Part shown: piece after piece, positions 13,301 to 25,300 of the stretch
How the letters are laid out: every line of letters starts with the position of its first letter
Position numbering within the stretch: the first letter of the stretch is position 1
Assembly: GCF_021462225.1 (NCBI RefSeq)
Contig: NC_061797.1
Span: 33,754,147-33,818,146 of the forward strand
Direction: 5' to 3'
Length of the DNA: 64,000 bases
Source: Girardinichthys multiradiatus
Lineage: Eukaryota > Chordata > Actinopteri > Cyprinodontiformes > Goodeidae
Notes under the pieces: generated by a model
Seen by the model: only the letters and a program-made list of their open reading frames with translations
Told to the model about the DNA's origin: nothing
The model's database searches: none
Made by a program: the position numbers and the translations under genes

Positions 13301-16300
13301 TCCCACTTATTAAACCTAACAGGGCACACCTGTGAAGTGAAAACCATTTCAGGTGACTACCTCTTGAAGCTCATCAACAGAATGCCAAGAGTGTGCGGAG
13401 CAGTAATCAAAGCAAAAGGTGGCTACTTAGAAGAACCTAGAATATAAGACATATTTTCAGTTGTTTCACACTTTTTTGTTCAGTACATAATTCCACATGT
13501 GTTAATTCACAGTTTTGATGCCTTCAGTGTGAAGCTACAATATTCATAGTCATGAAAATAAATACAACTCTTTGAATGAGAAGGTGTGTCCAAACGTTTG
13601 GTCTGTTCTGTATGTCATCTTTTGTCAAGCTGCCATTTGCTCCCCAAGTGCTTCATTATTTAGACATTTTCCATCTTCCATTTACAACCCTCCTGATCTT
13701 TAGTGGTCGGGCTTTTTCTCATGTTGCTCCTTTTTTATTCTTGCAAAAAAACTACAAATCCCTAAACATACAGGGTTGGCGTGAAAAGAAGTGTATTTAT
13801 TTATCAAGCTGCAAAAACAGTCATGCATCAGTAAGAAGAATGTGTATTTGTGTGTTTGTTACCTTCTTCTGGGGTTTTAAAGCCTGATCTTACATCATTG
13901 TCATCACCACTGTTACCAACAGGACTCTCAGTGCAGCCAGCAGGACTACACGTGCTTACGGTGACAATGTATTGGGTTGATGGAGTGAGACCAGTCATCA
14001 AACCTGAAGAGAATCGAAAAAGTAGTGAGGTAAAGAGCGCAGACAAGGAATGGTATCTCTAAACAATTTCAACTTCAGAAAACCACTAAGCTGATTTCAT
14101 TAACTCAGCTGTACATAAGAAGACAGATTTCACAACATACAAAAATACCTGTTTGTGAATAAGTAACATCAATGCAGGCATTGGTTGAAATGTTTTAGGG
14201 GGTTTATCTCATGTTACTATTAAATCTAATCAATCTTATTTGTTGCCCTATTTACAAATAACCAGCAAAGCTTTAAAAAAAATGTAGACCAGTTCTCAGG
14301 ACTGTTGCCTTAAAGCAAGAAGAAAATGGGTTTAAATCCCAATTCAAGTTATTTCTATATGGAGTTTGTATGTTCTTCCAATGCATGAATGGGTTCTCGC
14401 TGAGTACTCCCTCCTTCTAATCCAAAAACACACATGCTGAATCATTGGTAATTATAAATTGCCCTTAGTAGCGAGTGTGTACATGGATGTTTGTCCTGTG
14501 AATCTTCCCGTGAATGGCTGACTGGCAACCTCTCTGGGATATACCTTGCCTCTCGATGACTCCTTGAGATAGGTACCAACACCAACCCCCCCCCCCCCCG
14601 CTAGTATAAGCAGGTATAGACAATGTATACAGGTCCTTCTCAAAATATTAGCATATTGTGATAAAGTTCATTATTTTCCATAATGTCATGATGAAAATTT
14701 AACATTTATATATTTTAGATTCATTGCACACTAACTGAAATATTTCAGGTCTTTTATTGTCTTAATACGGATGATTTTGGCATACAGCTCATGAAAACCC
14801 AAAATTCCTATCTCACAAAATTAGCATATCATTAAAAGGGTCTCTAAACGAGCTATGAAACTAATCATCTGAATCAACGAGTTAACTCTAAACACCTGCA
14901 AAAGATTCCTGAGGCCTTTAAAACTCCCAGCCTGGTTCATCACTCAAAACCCCAATCATGGGTAAAACTGCCGACCTGACTGCTGTCCAGAAGGCCACTA
15001 TTGACACCCTCAAGCAAGAGGGTAAGACACAGAAAGAAATTTCTGAATGAATAGGCTGTTCCCAGAGTGCTGTATCAAGGCACCTCAGTGGGAAGTCTGT
15101 GGGAAGGAAAAAGTGTGGCAGAAAACGCTGCACAATGAGAAGAGGTGACCGGACCCTGAGGAAGATTGTGGAGAAGGGCCGATTCCAGACCTTGGGGGAC
15201 CTGCGGAAGCAGTGGACTGAGTCTGGAGTAGAAACATCCAGAGCCACCGTGCACAGGCGTGTGCAGGAAACGGGCCACAGGTGCCGCATTCCCCAGGTCA
15301 AGCCACTTTTGAACCAGAAACAGTGGCAGAAGCGCCTGACCTGGGCCACAGAGAAGCAGCACTGGACTGTTGCTCAGTGGTCCAAAGTACTTTTTTCGGA
15401 TGAAAGCAAATTCTGCATGTCATTCGGAAATCAAGGTGCCAGAGTCTGGAGGAAGACTGGGGAGAAGGAAATGCCAAAATGCCAGAAGTCCAGTGTCAAG
15501 TACCCACAGTCAGTGATGGTCAGGGGTGCCGTGTCAGCTGCTGGTGTTGGTCCACTGTGTTTTATCAAGGGCAGGGTCAATGCAGCTAGCTATCAGGAGA
15601 TTTTGGAGCACTTCATGCTTCCATCTGCTGAAAAGCTTTATGGAGATGAAGATTTCATTTTTCAGCACGACCTGGCACCTGCTCACAGTGCCAAAACCAC
15701 TGGTAAATGGTTTACTGACCATGGTATCACTGTGCTCAATTGACCTGCCAACTCTCCTGACCTGAACCCCATAGAGAATCTGTGGGATATTGTGAAGAGA
15801 ACATTGAGACTCAAGACCCAACACTCTGGATGAGCTAAAGGCCGCTATCGAAGCATCCTGGGCCTCCATAAGACCTCAGCAGTGCCACAGGCTGATTGCC
15901 TCCATGCCACGCCGCATTGAAGCAGTCATTTCTGCCAAAGGATTCCTGACCAAGTATTGAGTGCATAACTGTACATGATTATTTGAAGGTTGACGTTTTT
16001 TGTATTAAAAACACTTTTCTTTTATTGGTCGGATGAAATATGCTAATTTTGTGAGATAGGAATTTTGGGTTTTCATGAGCTGTATGCCAAAATCATCCGT
16101 ATTAAGACAATAAAAGACCTGAAATATTTCAGTTAGTGTGCAATGAATCTAAAATATATGAATGTTAAATTTTCATCATGACATTATGGAAAATAATGAA
16201 CTTTATCACAATATGCTAATATTTTGAGAAGGACCTGTAGATGGATAGATGGAATAAACTGGAGTATACTATGAAAAAAGCTTAAATGCCTACATAGTTG

Positions 16301-19300
16301 GGACTTATTTTGCTGAGCCAATGGAATCTGAGTTGGATGTACACATTTCATTCACATTTTGATTGCTACACTTCAGATCAATCAAGGTGGCCCACAAAGG
16401 TTAAACGCTGCTTAAGGGCAATTACCTTCAAACAGACCATATGCCTTTGTACCAAGTATGCCTTAACTGACTCGTTTTATTCTGTACTTAGCATAACACC
16501 AAAATCTGTATCCAAATAGCTTGAAAATGTGTTTTAAAGACCTTATTTTTTCCTTTGTGCTACTGTTGCTAAGCAAATTTGCAGTGCTTGGCAAACAGAC
16601 CCAGTCTACTCTAATTGTTAAGCTTTACTCGTCGCTCTCCGATGTTTTTTGATTTAGCCGTCTTGGCCTCCTTCAGTCCTTTATGCGTTTCCAAAGTCCC
16701 TTTTTTAACATTGTCTGTTTTCTTTTCCATTCCTCCCCACTCTCCTTTCTGCATTCTGTGCTCAATCACCCTGTGCTTGTCTCTTTTTCTCGCTCTCTCT
16801 GTCTTACCTATGTCTTTTAATTCAATTAGAGGGCCAGGGCCCCACTCTGCTGCTATTACACCCTCATTTGTTTTCTGTGTTTTTTTAGCCATTGGTGTAA
16901 TTCTGCAGTCAGGTGTCGAGGCTATCATAAATTAAGAAGAAGCCTTATCACAGTGGACTAAATGTCTGTAAAAGAGGGGGGGGGACCAGCAAAAGAGACA
17001 CTGGAGAAGACAGAGGCAGCAAAGCTCATCATCATATTTGCCTAGAGACATAGCAGCGTGGATGAGAGGGGGGACGAATAGCAGGAGTGGACGCAGACAT
17101 CATCTTCATCATAAAAGACGAAGTGGGGAAAGACAGAAAAGTGAGCAACAGCAAGAGAGGGGGGCAAAAAGAAGTGATGCCAGGGAATGAGATCATTGGG
17201 GTAGTCCTGAGTGTCGTGTTCCAAATGGAGACAGTCTCCCAAAGCTGGAGGCACGCCAATGAGACATTAACGGGTTTAGCTGGAACATTGTGGATGTCTG
17301 TGTGTTATCATGAAATACAAGACAAAAGAGAGAGTAAAATAGGATGACTAAATGTCTGTTCATTTTAGGCCAAAAGGTCCTTACAGGTGTGCGAGTAATC
17401 ATAGGAAATCATCTGCAACAGGTTCGTAAGAACTGTGAGCACATGTTAAAACTTGCGTGTTTTCTTTTGACATTTTGCTAAACGGGTTGAATCCTCTTTG
17501 ATCCAATTCTGTTGACAACTCCAAAAACACATCTTGCAACAGTATTTAAACCTTTTATTATGAAACTTTTAAAGATTAATGCTGCTAGCTCATTGTCTAT
17601 TCTTAGACTGTTGCCTGTGTTTTAAATTTAGCCATGTCTTTGTAAATATAATCTTTGTAATATACTAATGTAGCGCAGTGTTTCAACTTTGTTTGCTTGC
17701 CTTTCTCCTCTCCCTCAAGAGACCCTGCCTTTTGCCAGGCTAATATGTAAGTAAGTCATTGATCTTAATCTATCTGGTTAAATAATGTTAAAATAAAATT
17801 AAAATGAAATAAAGAACTGATCAGTAGTGCAACATAAGGTAAGACAATTAAAGGAATATTAAAGACTGCATTATGGTGGGAGCTATAACATAGGCTAAAT
17901 GTCCCACATTAACAAATAATTTAGAGGGTAAAAATATGTGTTTTACCTGTGAAATTTCCATTAGCAAGGTATGTGGCTGTGATAGGTGGTACTTCCGGAT
18001 GGTCCTTATTGTAGGCTTTAAGCTCATATCTGTCAATAGGCCCTCGGATGTCACTTGTGGGCGCCAACCAGCTCACCTTGGCACTGAAGCCGCTGATACT
18101 CTGCACTGTGGCTGGAGGTGGTACAGATGTAGGTACTAGTCAAAGAAGAAAAAATAATCAAAATGAGATAAGACTGTAAGACGTAGATTAGTGTTGATGA
18201 AAATGTATTTTCTTAAAAAGTGTCCACGGTGGCCTTGTGCAGGTTTATGTGTGTGCTGTGCTGTTTTTTTCTGCTTCTCCATTCAGGGCGTGACAGGCAG
18301 GTGCTTCTGCACAGGTGTTTCTAATCTGAGAGCAATCAGCTGGGCTTCTTTAGGGAGTGGAGAGCCAGAGGAAGGCGTCAGCTCATTTTGTTCACTCCGT
18401 GGTAAACAGCTCTCTGCAGTTTTGCTGTCCTAAAAATCTAATCGTCTTGTTTGTCTTCCCTGATCTACAGATCCTGCCTAGCCTAGTGCTTCATGGATTT
18501 TTCTGTCCCGGCATTCTTGTCTCGTGCCATATCTGGAGGAGTGTGGAAACTCTAAGCCGCGACGCCTTCGACTCATAGTCCCTGCTTTATTATCCGACTC
18601 CAAGCCCAGCCTCCCAAAGAACTCTCCAAGCCGAACTCAGAGGATAATTCACCTGCCTGTCCACACTCCGACGTCACAGACACCGTGGAGAAAGACTTAT
18701 CTCCCCCTGCCTCGCTCAGACTCCCTTCTCAGTAAGTCTGTCAGCTAAGACTATCACAGTTATTTCCTGTGTTCAAGCCTGAGCTCTTATAAGTCTGTTT
18801 TTTTTTTTCTTTCTCACACTTAGAACGATTCCAGTCCAATCCACTGGCCAAGTCCTGGTCCCAGCTCTTTCCCATCTCAGTGTTCATAATAAACTATTTA
18901 AACGTTCTCTTTGATCCTCGTGATTGTGTGTTTCCAGAGTCTTAAAACCAACCATTATGACAAAAAGAGGTTTAAAAATGCATTACATTTAGTAACGGTG
19001 CCTCTTAATAAATCTGAATTTCATCAGTAAATCAACTTATTTCAACAATTCAACTCAAAAATTAAACTTATAGATTCATGAGACACTAAGTGATATACAT
19101 CAAGTGTCTGTTTCTGTAAATTTTGATAATGACTTACAGCTAAAGCCCAAATTTTGTTTTCTCCCAAAATTACAACATTACACAAAAACAATAAAAAAGA
19201 AATGTCGAGCTAGTGAAAGCTATGTACTATACAGTATATGCGTTCAAAATTTGGCCAGGGCTCCTTTTACATCAATTATCAATGCACTTTTACTGCTGAG

Positions 19301-22300
19301 GTGCTCAAGAAGCCAGGTAGCAACCTTCAGCACATATGCATTGCTGGGTCTGGAGTCTCTCAACTCTCTTTTAACAACACCCCACAAATCCACTATAGGG
19401 TTTAGGTCCGGTGAGTCTGCATGCTGATCAAGCACAGTGAGGCCATAGTCATTTAAAACATGTATTGGTACATTTGGCTGTGTGCAGGTGCCAAGTCCTC
19501 CTGGAAAATGAAATCAGCATCTCCGTAAAACTTGCAGAGAGAAGCCAGAAGTGCTTAAAATGTTCCTGACAGACAGCAACAGTGTATTTGGACTGGGTGT
19601 AACTCAGAGGACCAACACCAGCAAATTGAAGAGCACATCAAATCATTAGCAACTTCTATTTTATCTCTCTGCATTCTTCCTCAAAATACCAATGAAACAC
19701 AGAATTTACTTTCATCTGAAGAGGACTTTGGAACACTGAGCAACAGACCATAATTTTTTCTTCTTAGCTTGGGTAAGACGCTTCTGACGCCGTCTCTGGT
19801 TCAGGAGTTGCTGAACACAAAGAACCCAACACTTGTAGTTCATCTCCTGATAACCTGTGTGTGTAGTGTCTCCTGAAGCACTGATTCCAGCTGCAGTCCA
19901 CACCTTGTGAATCTTCCTCAAACTGTTCAATGAGATGTCTTCACAATCCTCTCAAGGCCCAGGTTATCCCTGTTGCTTCCGCATCTTTTTCTAAAACACT
20001 TTTTCCTTCCACTCTTTTTGTGAGGGTCATTGGTTCTTTAGCAATGGTCCTCCCCAATTCTGATCAACCGAGTTTTGGGTTTCCATTAGCAGTAAACCAT
20101 AATCATTAAAACTAATACGGATAAATGTTTGAAATATATCACTGCCTGGAATGAATCTTCACAATACATGAGTTTCACTTTTTGAATATTCCAATCTACT
20201 GTGATGCACCTAAAAGTGCTTAATAAAAAAGATGAAAAATCTTGTTTACCGCATGGAAAAGTCAAGTCAACCCTAAAGAGAAAAGTATATCAATAAAAAA
20301 ACAGAAACAACAGGTAGACAGCACATGAGATTAAAGAAAAAGCTTTTCCCATCTCTTCGTTTTTAATAGGCTCAGTAAATCATACGTAACCATTAGCATA
20401 AATAGTATTTATGAGAGTAGTAACTTTTTCAGCACTGATTTAATACAGGCAGCCATTCATTCACGGCTATATTTCACAGCATTCAGCCTCCCACCTTTCC
20501 CTGTTGCCTTTTTTCCCAAATATCATCGGCCGCTCAGGGATGTCCATCAAGGTCTCTTTTTGCTACTCCCTTGTGATCTTTGCCTCTCATGTGTTTTGTC
20601 ATCAGGTATTCTTGGACCTTTTGTTTACACCTGTTTTTACCTTTTATTATCTGCTTTGTTTCTCAAGGCACTCGTTTTTTTATCTATGGTCCTTATTTTT
20701 TTGAATTGCCCTCGCTGCTTTCTAAACTATTTAATTAGTCATGTTCATTTCAACATCTTCTTGTTTGCAGTCATCATTTTTTCTCACTGTATTACTCAAT
20801 TGCCAGGCACATTTCTTCATTCCTTTTACACCAATCCCTTCCTGCTGTGTAAGTTTTATTTAAAAACCTTTCTGATTGTTTGCATTCCTTCCCTCCTCTT
20901 AAATTTTCTCAGTCCTTAACTCCTCAATCCCTCGTCATCCTTCATTTATTCCTGTTTTTAGCACTTTCTACTTTTTTTCAATTTGTCTCTCTCTCTGCTC
21001 ATAGGATGGCGTTCTGAGACCTACTAGTGTATCGTTCACTACTAACGAGCAGCTTTATATTACACAAGGGACCATATAAGCCATTCTGGGTTAACGGCCT
21101 TTTACTGTGATGCCCTTTATAGAGGCCTTATCAATCTCTTATAACGTCAGACCCTAGTAATATAGATGGCCTTCAATAAGGCTAACATACTATCCAAGAT
21201 AATGCTGGTTTCGCCTGAAAAATATGTTAAGGTTACAGAAAAATTTTTAATTTGACAACCTGGAATAATGAGGAATCTCGGGAAAAATGAATAGACACTC
21301 TATGCAAAGATGTTTTACAAAATGGACCGTGGTAAAGAGTTACATGTGTAAGCCTTGTGATCATCATCTTTAAACATAATAACATCCAACAGTACACAAA
21401 AGAATACCACCTACTGTTAAAGAGATGTCATACCTTTACCACAACTCCGTCCTCTCTGCCACTGTGATGCTGCCAAACCTCCTGGAGCCAAGGCGACAAA
21501 CCTGTACAAGTACTCTTAAAACGTGTGTTTTGTTTGCACAAAAGGTGGTGGTGGTGGTGGTGGGGGGGAGAGAAATCATGAGATAGAGAAAGTACATATT
21601 TATTATAATCAGAGAAGGTGCATTTGGAAAAATACAAGGAACACAGTTTTTTTTTTTTTCAAAAGTAACCCCAACTTTATTATCTTGCAGTAAATCTTCA
21701 TAACTTTGTTCACAAATACCCAGAAACACATTGTTTCAGATGATGCATCAGTCCAAACAGATTTTTTAAACCCCTCCTTGCAGGTGAAGATAAGCATCAA
21801 ATTCAGAACTAAGCTGGAGGCACCCCTAACCCCTGGCCTGACTAATATTAGCTCATCACTTTCATTTATAACTTCTGCAGTATAAAAGAATGTGGATAGG
21901 CACATTTTTTGCATTTTTTGTACTTCAAATATATTTTTTAAGCTAAGCAAAAAATAAATAAAGCAGGCTGAGGGGATTTGGTGTTAAGAATTAGATACTA
22001 AGATAAAAGGGAACTTGCCGTGGTATCATTGTACTTGATTAAATTTAAAATTAAATACAAAATTTACACAAACTCCCCTGACCTAAGAGACACCAGACTT
22101 CATAATCCAGATGACCTGAAGGCTGCTATCAAAGCAACCTGAGCTTCTTTAACACGTCAGCGGCGCTACAGGCTGATCGCCTCCATGCCACGCCACACTG
22201 ATGCATTGTCATTCATGCAAAAGAAGCCCTGGCCGAATACTGAGTATATCTACTATGCAGTACATGGAATACTTTTCAATAGGCTGACATTTCTATTTTA

Positions 22301-25300
22301 AAAATCTTTTTGTATTGGTTTAATTTAGTATTCAAGTTTTCTGAGAAACTGAATTTTGAGTTTTCAATAGATTTAAGCCATAATAATCAAAATTCAACAT
22401 ATGTCACTCTGTTTAATGAATCTGGACAATATGTTTAACTTTTTTACACAAATTACTAGAATAAAATACCGTTTTATTAATGTTTAAATGTATACATCTG
22501 CATGTAAACTGCACATTGTTACCTGTGAAAGGCTGCAAACTATTATCTGTGGCTTGTGTCTGTCTCCCAGTGTAAACAAGCACTGAATCATTTCCTCTGC
22601 AGTTAAACCGGCTTTCACTGGTAGGACAGCCATCTAAGTTGACTCTAACAGAACGGCGGTAGGCAACCAAGAGATTAATACTTCCACTGACAGAAGGGGT
22701 TCTTTCATCACTGCGAACAGTTAGACCCCGTATGCAACCTCCAAGCCCTGTGAAAGAAAATGAACGAACAAAGGGAGAGAATGAGTATTGCACATACAAG
22801 GATTAATGCTTTACATATTTGTTTAGATTTGAGTAGTATTACTCTTCACTGAGTTATAAATATTTCTCATCATACAAAACACTCCCAATTATGACTGTGT
22901 AATTACGCCACTGGCATACTGGAAGATAAGTTGAACACAGGGTTAGTAAACTTGCAATGACCTGATAATCCTTCAATTTCTCTTACTAGAAGGTAAGGAG
23001 GACAGTTTATAACAGAAAACATTTATAGGCATAGGCTTAGCTATAAAACTTCACAGGAAGAAAACCATAACCACAGGGCTCCTTCGCAAATTAAATCCAT
23101 TTGTTTAGAAGTATTAGGAGTTTGTACAAAATAGAACTAAAGCGACCAAAAATATAAAAAATAAAAGTCACGGCTCTTCTAAAAGAAATTCAACCTTGAA
23201 CACCTGAAATCTTTATGCATCTTACCGTGTTTGTGACTTTGAACGTTCAGAACTGAATGCGCGAGTTCAGTCGGCACACCGCCCAAGTACAACGGTGAGT
23301 CAACTCTCAGTCTTGCTGCCCCTCCCACTGCCCTAATTTCCTCAGCCCACTCATCCACTGCGGCAAAGATGAGAGAGCCCCGTTTTGCCAATGACAATTG
23401 TTTCCAGTCTCCATCGCAGTAGCTAAGTCCCACCCACATGCGGAGTTCAGTCGTATGGCCACCAGACGTCAGAATAAAGGACAAGAGACCGGCTTCGAGT
23501 TCTACCTGGAAAAAAAAAACACGAGTATGATTGATATTACAAATAAACATGATCAAAGTATGTCTCTGTTTCTAAAATAGCTACTTCAAATGTATCTATG
23601 ATCTTACAAGCATACAATCTTCAGTTTGTGTGCTGTATATAAATAGCAAAAGTGCACTGAGGTGGTCAGTTCTGAAATCCATTGAAATTTCAAAGTCGTG
23701 TCCTCCACTGAAAACACCTCTGTCTAACTCCAAGTAACCTGCAAGTACACCAGGATGTAATTAGTGTCAACGTGCATTTTTATTACAAGTAAAGATGTTA
23801 AATTTGAAACATGGAATATCTTTTAGGGATATATGATTTGATCAGACTCTCAAAAAGACAGGATAAGCAGATCATTCTTACAAGGCTTAAAAAAATAAAA
23901 GTCTAGAGAAATTGATATTGAGACAGAGAACAATATTTACCACTAAGCAACAACCTCATTACAATAACCATTAGCAGCAAGCACCAAATTCAGATACAGT
24001 AGAAATGTATTAGGGTAATGAAGATCATGTGAAGATGTTTATAAACAGTCTGACAGACCAAAGGGCTGTTTGTTACTGATTACGTTCTGCAACATGTTGT
24101 TAGATGTTTCTATATCACAGTATAGGCTATCTGATTTAGTTTAAATTGTACACTTTGTTGGTGTGTACTGCAGAAAAGAAAAAAGGTAAATTAACTAAGA
24201 AATTGAAAGTATAATCCTACCATCACCCAGAAAATGGACTCCTTTTACAGTTTGAAGAGGACAGCCTTCCCAGCTTTCATACACTTCTACCTTCTTTGTG
24301 GCTTTTTTCCAATCCAGTAATTTCCATTCCTCTGAAGGGCTCTCAGTCATCTTTAAACTTATGTCTCTGAGGCAGCCAGAGAAGCCTCTCCGCACCAGTT
24401 GGGTATCCCCTGGAAAGACAGACTCTCACGTTTTCAGCCAAAACTTTATTTTTACTAAATAAATAATTAAAGGATGCTCAATGATTTAACGTTGATTCAA
24501 GGTTTACCAGTAGCCCACAAAAAAATTACAAAATGCAATTTTCAAATAGAAGTTTATATGGACTTCTCATGGGTATAAATTCTATATTCATTTTGTTCTT
24601 TTAATCATTATTTGGAGTTTTTTTTTAGATAATGCACTGAATATACAACTTCAATGATTTGTGAAAGCATGAATTGGGTGCACAAGTTTGAAATTCTATA
24701 GTATTTTCTTAAATCCCCACAGTATCATGATTACACATCAATGCTCAACTATTAACCACTAATATTTGGTTAAAAGTCTCTTAGCAAGTTGCACCTCAAC
24801 TGTGCCTCATTGAAGTCATTGAAGTTGTATGTTGTGTGATCATTTTACGCTAGAAACAGAATGGTTAAATACAAAATGAAAAACTCCATTTTAAAATGGC
24901 ATTCATAAGCATTGTGAGTAGATGTGAACTTCTGGCCACAATGGCATAAAGATGCATTGTAACACCAAAAACAACAAAAAAACATCATAAGGTCTGGACT
25001 TTGACTGGACCACTGCAGCTACTTTAGTCATTTTCTTTCCAGCTATTTTGTTGTAGATTTAAGTGGTGACGGCTTGTCGTGCTGTATTGTTCATTCAAAG
25101 CAATAGTTACGCTGTCATGAAGTCAACCCATCAACATATATTACACTAACAATGACTTGATATTTACCTGAATCATCTCTTAAAAGAGCAAAATCTTCAG
25201 GCAGGCCTCCAATAAACAATCCCATGTTTTCACCAATAATACTGTTCCCGCTAGAAGCTGATGCACTTCCTGGAGCAGTTACGGTAGGATGGTAGCAAAA

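Larger units (their letters stand above)
11167..13862 (-). other. ush2a intron with a Tc1/mariner element
   Basis: Intron of 2.7 kb between exons l and m. The element at 11980-13612 fills most of it. The flanks, 11167-11979 and 13613-13862, are AT-rich with nothing recognised. Confidence 0.75.
14004..17946 (-). other. ush2a intron with a tRNA-type repeat and Tc1 copy A
   Basis: Intron of 3.9 kb. Besides the listed elements, 16240-17946 holds no recognised repeat. The part at 16615-17340 is less AT-rich with open frames on both strands (for example 16611-16928 minus, Lys/Glu-rich), but no known domain is visible. Confidence 0.65.
18136..21439 (-). other. ush2a intron with a solo LTR and a Tc1 remnant
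   Basis: Intron of 3.3 kb. The segment 20226-21439 has no recognised element; 20500-21000 is strongly pyrimidine-rich on the plus strand, which creates a long but featureless hydrophobic frame at 20560-20919. Confidence 0.65.
21515..22522 (-). other. short ush2a intron with a Tc1 scrap
   Basis: Intron of about 1 kb between exons i and j. The part next to the exon has a GGT microsatellite near 21545-21563 and a T13 tract near 21648; the Tc1 scrap is listed separately. Confidence 0.7.
22748..25167 (-). other. compact ush2a region: short introns around LamG exons
   Basis: The introns 22748-23225, 23506-23607, 23739-24220 and 24410-25167 are short and free of recognised mobile elements, in contrast to the rest of the gene. 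They are AT-rich. Confidence 0.7.

Noticed and set aside
20560..20919. 119-codon hydrophobic frame
   Set aside because: Comes from T/C-rich low-complexity sequence; no start context, domain or splice structure.
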